DNA of 14,675 nt from JBEIVB01 sp040374085 (GTDB lineage: Bacteria > Bacteroidota > Bacteroidia > UBA4408): positions 1 through 14,675 of the forward strand of contig JBEIVB010000065.1 of the NCBI GenBank assembly GCA_040374085.1, given 5' to 3'. Shown here piece by piece: positions 11,801-14,675 of the stretch. Below the pieces are notes generated by a model. That model made no database searches. It worked only from the letters and a program-made list of their open reading frames with translations, and was not told where the DNA came from. The position numbers and the translations under genes are program-made. Every line of letters starts with the position of its first letter. Position 1 is the first letter of the stretch.

Positions 11801-14675
11801 ACATTACCCTTTCTGTTGGTGGAAACATCAACTACGGAACGGGAGCTACTGCGAACACGGTTGGAAGTACGTTGGCAATGAATGGAAATGTGGCCCAAAC
11901 TTTTACCAATACAGGTGCAATTCCATCCTTAAACAATCTCGTGTTCTCCGGATCTGGATCGAAAGCTTTGAATACGAACACCTACAACTTGACGGGGTAT
12001 TTTCAAATCAACAGCTCGGTTGTTACGAGTGGTGTTGTGATCAACTTGCAGGGAGACTGGATCAACAATGGCGGAACGTTTAATCACACCAGTACCGTAA
12101 ATCTAAACGGGGTTAACCAAAATATCAGTGCCAGCAACTTCAACAATTTAACCTGCGCCGGAACAGCCGGGTCCACAAAAACCTTGTTGGGTGCAATTAC
12201 TATAAATGGCTCATTGCTGATTAACGCAAACATCATACTCGATGTTACGGCCCTTAATCAGGGCATTGCTATTGGTGGGAATTACACCAACAACGGAACC
12301 TTCCTTTGCAATACTGGAACGGTAACCTTTATTGGCGGCGGGAAATCCATTATTTCCGGAGGAACAGGAATTGGAAAACAATTTTACAACATCAACGTAT
12401 CGAGTTCAACAGGTTCAAACAACAGTTTGTCTACCAATGATTTGTATGTCATCAACGACTTAACCATCAGCAGTGGAAACTTGGTTTTCGGAAACTTCAA
12501 TGTAACCGTTGGAGCCAACCTTCTCAACTCTGAAGTGATAAACATGAATGGAACAGGTGCGCTTAACCTTATCGGCTCTGCTGCTAACCTCTCCTTTGAT
12601 CCAGGATTACCCACCTCTGCTTACCGCGTCATCAACATCAACGCAGCAAGTGCAGGGGTAACTTATTCCCTTATCAACAACAACATTACCACCAACAACA
12701 GCAGCAGCATCAACATCAATACCGGTAAATTGAAGCTCAATGGGCGCAACATTACCATGAGTGCAACCAACGGAAATGTAAACATTGCCGCCGCTGGAAC
12801 CTTGGACGTAGATGCCGGAGCTCAATTGCTTATGGGCAATGGAGGCCAAATAAACAACAACGGTGGGGCCTTGAACATTGTGGGTAACTCCATCAATGTG
12901 GCTCAAATTGGCCGAAGCGGCACAGGAGCTGGAGCCGGTTACACCATCAACCAGAACTCGGGTACCTTTTCTGCACGCTTTTACCTCATTGATGGAACCA
13001 CTGGAAATGGCTTGACCATTGCCGGAACCAGCACCGTTAATGCTGGCAACAACTTATCCAACGGAACCTTCAACAATGGGTCTGGAACTGCCTACATTAC
13101 GCTAACCAATTGGAACTTTACACCGGATTTTACCATTAACAATGCTGCATTCAACGCAGGTCCCACCCGTAACGTATCTCGGAACAGCCTAACTGCAACC
13201 GGAATCGTAACCTTCAACGGTTCTACTGGTTCTTTAGCAGGTCCAACCTTTGAATTGGATCTTGCAAACCAAATCAACTGGACATCTTCTGCAAAACGTT
13301 GGACCAACTCTACTGGTGACAACTTGTGGTTAACCGCAGGAAATTGGGACCCAGCAGTTGTGCCTACTTCAGGCGACACGGTATACTTGGACAGAACCAA
13401 CATTTCCGCTTCATATTCTTGCATCATTAACGGTGCTGCGCAGGTTGGTCGTTTGGTAATCGATAATACAGGTTCCGCCAACTCCATTACCCTTACCATC
13501 AATTCAGGAAATACCCTTGATGTTTCGGAAAACCTGAACATCATCAACGCTAATGCAAGTCTTGTTCAACAATCGCCCACCTCTATATTGAATGTTGGTG
13601 GTAGTTTCATTAATACAGGAACCTACACGGCCAATAGCGGTGCCATTAATTTTAATGGTGGAATCGGGAATTATCAAATTGCGCCCGGCTCTTCCCAATT
13701 CTTTGATTTGAACTTCACCGGATCCGGTACGTACACTCTTTCGTCTAACATTACCATCAACAACAATTTGTCTGTAACCGGTGGTACGTTAGATGTTTCC
13801 ACGAACAACTACACCATCACCGTTGGAGGCAACTGGACCAACAGCTCACCCGGTGTATTTATTCCAAGGAATGGAAGGGTGCTGATGAACAAAGCAGGTG
13901 GCACTCAAACTCTTACCGGAGGTCCTTTCTTTAACTTCGTTTCTTCGGGAACCTCAACCAAAGTCATCACCACGAATACCAACTTCAACGGAACTGTTCG
14001 CATTGGACCCAACTCAACCATCAACGGTGGCAACAACCTCATCACCGTTTTGGGTAACTGGAGCAACTTCTCTACAACTGGATTCACACAAACTGGCGGT
14101 GGTACCGTTCAATTTACCGGAACTGCTACACAGATCATTGATACAGCTGGTACGGTAGCTTCTGGAACTTTTGCTGGACAAACGGGTATTGCTAGCACTT
14201 TTAACAACATTGTTTTGGCCAATACCGGTGGTAAAACCATTGGTCGCGGCTTCTCCGTTGCAGGAAACTTCAGCATATCATCGGGTTGCGGCAATGTGAA
14301 CACGAATACCGTTCAGATTACCGGAACCGGTTCTGGACAGTTTGCCATCAGCGGTGCTGCTAACTTCTTCATACAGGGTGCAAACAACTTCCCCAGTGGA
14401 TTTGGTAGTGTTAGTCTTGCATCAAACAGTACGATCCTATATCAATCGGATGTACCGCAAACCGTATTTGCCACCACTTATGGTAACCTAGACCTACGTA
14501 GGTTAACTGCTGCCACCAACGTAACCAAAACGCTCGCCGGCAACATCACCATATTGGGTAACCTTAACCTCAGTGCCGACAATACTACCCAGCTAGATGC
14601 AACAGATAGGATCATTACCCTAAACGGTGCTTTCAGCTTTGCTGTCGGTGGAAGAAGAATCTTATGGGGAACTAC
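8899..14675 (+). CDS. Giant secreted beta-strand-repeat surface protein (3' partial)
   Basis: One frame is open without a stop from ATG 8899 to the window end: 1925 codons, still incomplete. The start is unambiguous: no other ATG, GTG or TTG lies in frame after the upstream stop at 8764. The N-terminus is a signal peptide with an unusually long polar n-region (residues 1-26), a hydrophobic core (WLGFVALIVSGV, 27-38) and an AxA site (PASA, cleavage after residue 43). The mature protein is rich in Asn, Thr, Gly and Ser with few Cys. It starts with an 'NW' entry domain (about 45-110; ANWNTV, NGNVVTVD, VLGLTIG) and continues as degenerate beta-strand cassettes of the form GTVxFxG-x-Q-x-I, FxNLxxx, IxGNLxI. 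A second entry-like domain begins at about residue 1461 (W1468, GNWDP at 1482-1486). The pattern fits an extracellular beta-solenoid, adhesin or surface-layer-like protein, often carrying a type IX secretion tail in this phylum. No enzymatic domain is visible. Anchoring and sorting route cannot be known without the C-terminus. Confidence 0.9.
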   Translation, partial: MFTHLYKTPTFSKFAAKNGTVKSFSRWLGFVALIVSGVMPASAATYFSQGSAGFSVLANWNTVAGGGGANPVAGDLTSGAHTFVVQNGNVVTVDQNIAVLGLTIGTTAPATAGSLVVGNNTTGRTITVNGSVLVNDQGSMTTDAANFANHTLTLLPTTAGNSLTVNGVLDLSFSTGSSTSISVTNQAAPLVTSYSFNGSASSANIKLGNLTVSPASSTMALTLGAGVTFGGNVTLAANGSMNGGAFYHYLVGNWNQASTTAYTSSGTIEFVGTSAQIVSNTPTSTSANFNNLVMNNNNGVVLFTSPVNILGNLSFTPGSVTTLQLSSGVSHTLTGNLVMDATCFLNQTSGTLTFNGSSAQNIELQNATFFNMTFSNGGVLNPKTLVGNLTCNGTMTINSTASVLGNGDHTISAGLTLNGSYNLIGNAILCGGNVQSQNATVNIGSANVIVQPNTPFGGGTVYFLPQSPSTNFTFQANSNVTVNAGGQLVINNNAFVTGQTGTVFSVNTGANLYLRGANNFPTGFGDFFFGTGTSTIYDAGINQTITGGQSASGANIELNNLTLGGAGTTKTLALGNLRLTGSLTLNSGITANLLGADVFIQGNVQSNATGINTINSDALFCLNNPNGNQTIGGTSMVFNLNNFLITNDSPVSVITKTINSNILVSGDFTATNTGGSSVLPLVLEWGTSQITNTALPLPALGIGTFSLDPFVRINTSGLTSFRNSIRSFLSTSLDPASTIRYNNGTQYTIQLLAEGITYGNLEIAGSGIYNYKSACGDLNISGNFSAVGGVPVLRDSLFNVSIGGDYYLINNNYPNPRANAVFTFNGNYQVIGNWTTLNLPNVVFGGVSGSTKYFNNTSGSVNVYGDLTIENNIIVDANTRSMQMLKGNFINTDGIFLQTTGTTTFNAPSNFQSITTNASSSFGNLTMNKTGTNTGPSPTQRTLQLLSNVNVVGSLNFTANASDLDMSNITLSVGGNINYGTGATANTVGSTLAMNGNVAQTFTNTGAIPSLNNLVFSGSGSKALNTNTYNLTGYFQINSSVVTSGVVINLQGDWINNGGTFNHTSTVNLNGVNQNISASNFNNLTCAGTAGSTKTLLGAITINGSLLINANIILDVTALNQGIAIGGNYTNNGTFLCNTGTVTFIGGGKSIISGGTGIGKQFYNINVSSSTGSNNSLSTNDLYVINDLTISSGNLVFGNFNVTVGANLLNSEVINMNGTGALNLIGSAANLSFDPGLPTSAYRVININAASAGVTYSLINNNITTNNSSSININTGKLKLNGRNITMSATNGNVNIAAAGTLDVDAGAQLLMGNGGQINNNGGALNIVGNSINVAQIGRSGTGAGAGYTINQNSGTFSARFYLIDGTTGNGLTIAGTSTVNAGNNLSNGTFNNGSGTAYITLTNWNFTPDFTINNAAFNAGPTRNVSRNSLTATGIVTFNGSTGSLAGPTFELDLANQINWTSSAKRWTNSTGDNLWLTAGNWDPAVVPTSGDTVYLDRTNISASYSCIINGAAQVGRLVIDNTGSANSITLTINSGNTLDVSENLNIINANASLVQQSPTSILNVGGSFINTGTYTANSGAINFNGGIGNYQIAPGSSQFFDLNFTGSGTYTLSSNITINNNLSVTGGTLDVSTNNYTITVGGNWTNSSPGVFIPRNGRVLMNKAGGTQTLTGGPFFNFVSSGTSTKVITTNTNFNGTVRIGPNSTINGGNNLITVLGNWSNFSTTGFTQTGGGTVQFTGTATQIIDTAGTVASGTFAGQTGIASTFNNIVLANTGGKTIGRGFSVAGNFSISSGCGNVNTNTVQITGTGSGQFAISGAANFFIQGANNFPSGFGSVSLASNSTILYQSDVPQTVFATTYGNLDLRRLTAATNVTKTLAGNITILGNLNLSADNTTQLDATDRIITLNGAFSFAVGGRRILWGT
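10441..10533 (+). repeat. NNFPxGFG module, copy 1 (giant protein residues 515-545)
   Basis: Residues 515-525 read RGANNFPTGFG, followed by STIYDAGINQTI at 534-545 and then a NLTL...KTL...GNLRLTG strand set. The same order of elements recurs near the window end (copy 2), and its second half recurs around 11107 (STIRYNNGTQYTIQ, then YGNLEIAGSG). The two full copies are about 1311 residues apart and differ in many codons. Confidence 0.7.
13279..13500 (+). other. Second 'NW' entry-type domain inside the giant protein
   Basis: Residues about 1461-1534 contain INWTSSAKRWTNSTG, then LTAGNWDPAVVPTSGDTVYL, a YSCIINGAAQVGRLVIDN segment and ITLTINSGNTLDV. This resembles the mature N-terminus of the same protein (ANWNTV near residue 60, then a hydrophobic strand with NGNVVTVD and VLGLTIG), where such a domain opens the repeat region. 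It suggests the protein is built of at least two concatenated blocks. The comparison is by pattern only; sequence identity is low. Confidence 0.55.
14374..14469 (+). repeat. NNFPxGFG module, copy 2 (giant protein residues 1826-1857)
   Basis: Residues 1826-1836 read QGANNFPSGFG, followed by STILYQSDVPQTV at 1845-1857, then YGNLDL and VTKTLAGNITILGNLNL. Element order and spacing match copy 1 at 10441, with synonymous differences (for example TTCCCAACCGGCTTC there against TTCCCCAGTGGATTT here), so this is a diverged homologous module inside the same protein. Confidence 0.7.

Larger units (their letters stand above)
9694..14142 (+). repeat. Array of degenerate beta-strand cassettes in the giant protein
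   Basis: By eye at least eleven cassettes share a start of the type G-T-(V/I/L)-x-F-x-G, often followed by Q-x-I and then F-x-N-(L/I)-x. Cassette starts: 9694 (GTIEFVG), 9946 (GTLTFNG), 11356 (AVFTFNG), 11602 (TTTFNAP), 11866 (STLAMNG), 12091 (STVNLNG), 12316 (GTVTFIG), 12556 (GALNLIG), 13639 (GAINFNG), 13873 (GRVLMNK) and 14101 (GTVQFTG). Many are preceded by GNW/GDW/GNY and an NNG or NTG turn. Copies are diverged at DNA level, so this is an old protein repeat, not a recent tandem duplication. Spacing is irregular (about 210 bp up to more than 1 kb), suggesting missed or more divergent copies between. Confidence 0.65.

Noticed and set aside
9694..14142. CRISPR array or recent tandem DNA repeat
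   Set aside because: The repetition is only at protein level with irregular spacing and diverged codons. There are no identical direct repeats with unique spacers.

Overview
The window looks like chromosomal DNA of a Bacteroidota (Bacteroidetes) bacterium. The evidence is a Bacteroidota-type LptE lipoprotein followed by a TPR-like protein and SecG, a receiver-less sigma-54 activator beside them, a small exosortase with a dedicated membrane partner, weak Shine-Dalgarno signals with A-rich leaders, and a giant Asn/Thr/Gly/Ser-rich beta-strand-repeat surface protein. The class cannot be fixed from this sequence. Cytophagia-, Sphingobacteriia- and Flavobacteriia-like lineages all remain possible.

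Left part (1-186): the 3' end of an unrecognised plus-strand gene. Its stop codon overlaps the stop codon of the convergent glyA gene.

Middle part (183-8622): one tight minus-strand gene string. In transcription order it is M16 zinc peptidase, sigma-54-dependent activator, LptE lipoprotein, TPR-like protein, SecG, exosortase-family transpeptidase, exosortase-associated four-helix membrane protein, and serine hydroxymethyltransferase (glyA). Most junctions overlap or are 1-5 bp apart, so the genes are probably co-transcribed and translationally coupled. The only larger gap is 46 bp, between secG and the exosortase gene, and it holds a perfect 14-bp palindrome. Apart from glyA and the activator, the products act in the cell envelope: export (SecG), LPS transport (LptE), protein processing or sorting (exosortase and partner) and extracytoplasmic proteolysis (M16).

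Right part (8623-14675): a 276-bp divergent intergenic region containing a repeated 9-mer and a small inverted repeat. It is followed by a single open frame of at least 1925 codons that begins at 8899 and runs off the window end. The product has a long-n-region signal peptide and many degenerate beta-strand cassettes, and looks like a secreted, surface-exposed beta-solenoid or adhesin-like protein. It contains a recurring NNFPxGFG module and a second copy of its N-terminal 'NW' entry domain near residue 1461. Its C-terminus, which would show the sorting route (type IX secretion signal or exosortase-type anchor), lies outside the window.

The most interesting biology is the exosortase and its membrane partner, whose substrate is unknown, embedded in an envelope-biogenesis operon one intergenic region away from a giant exported repeat protein. 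No tRNA, rRNA, CRISPR array, insertion sequence or convincing rho-independent terminator was seen.
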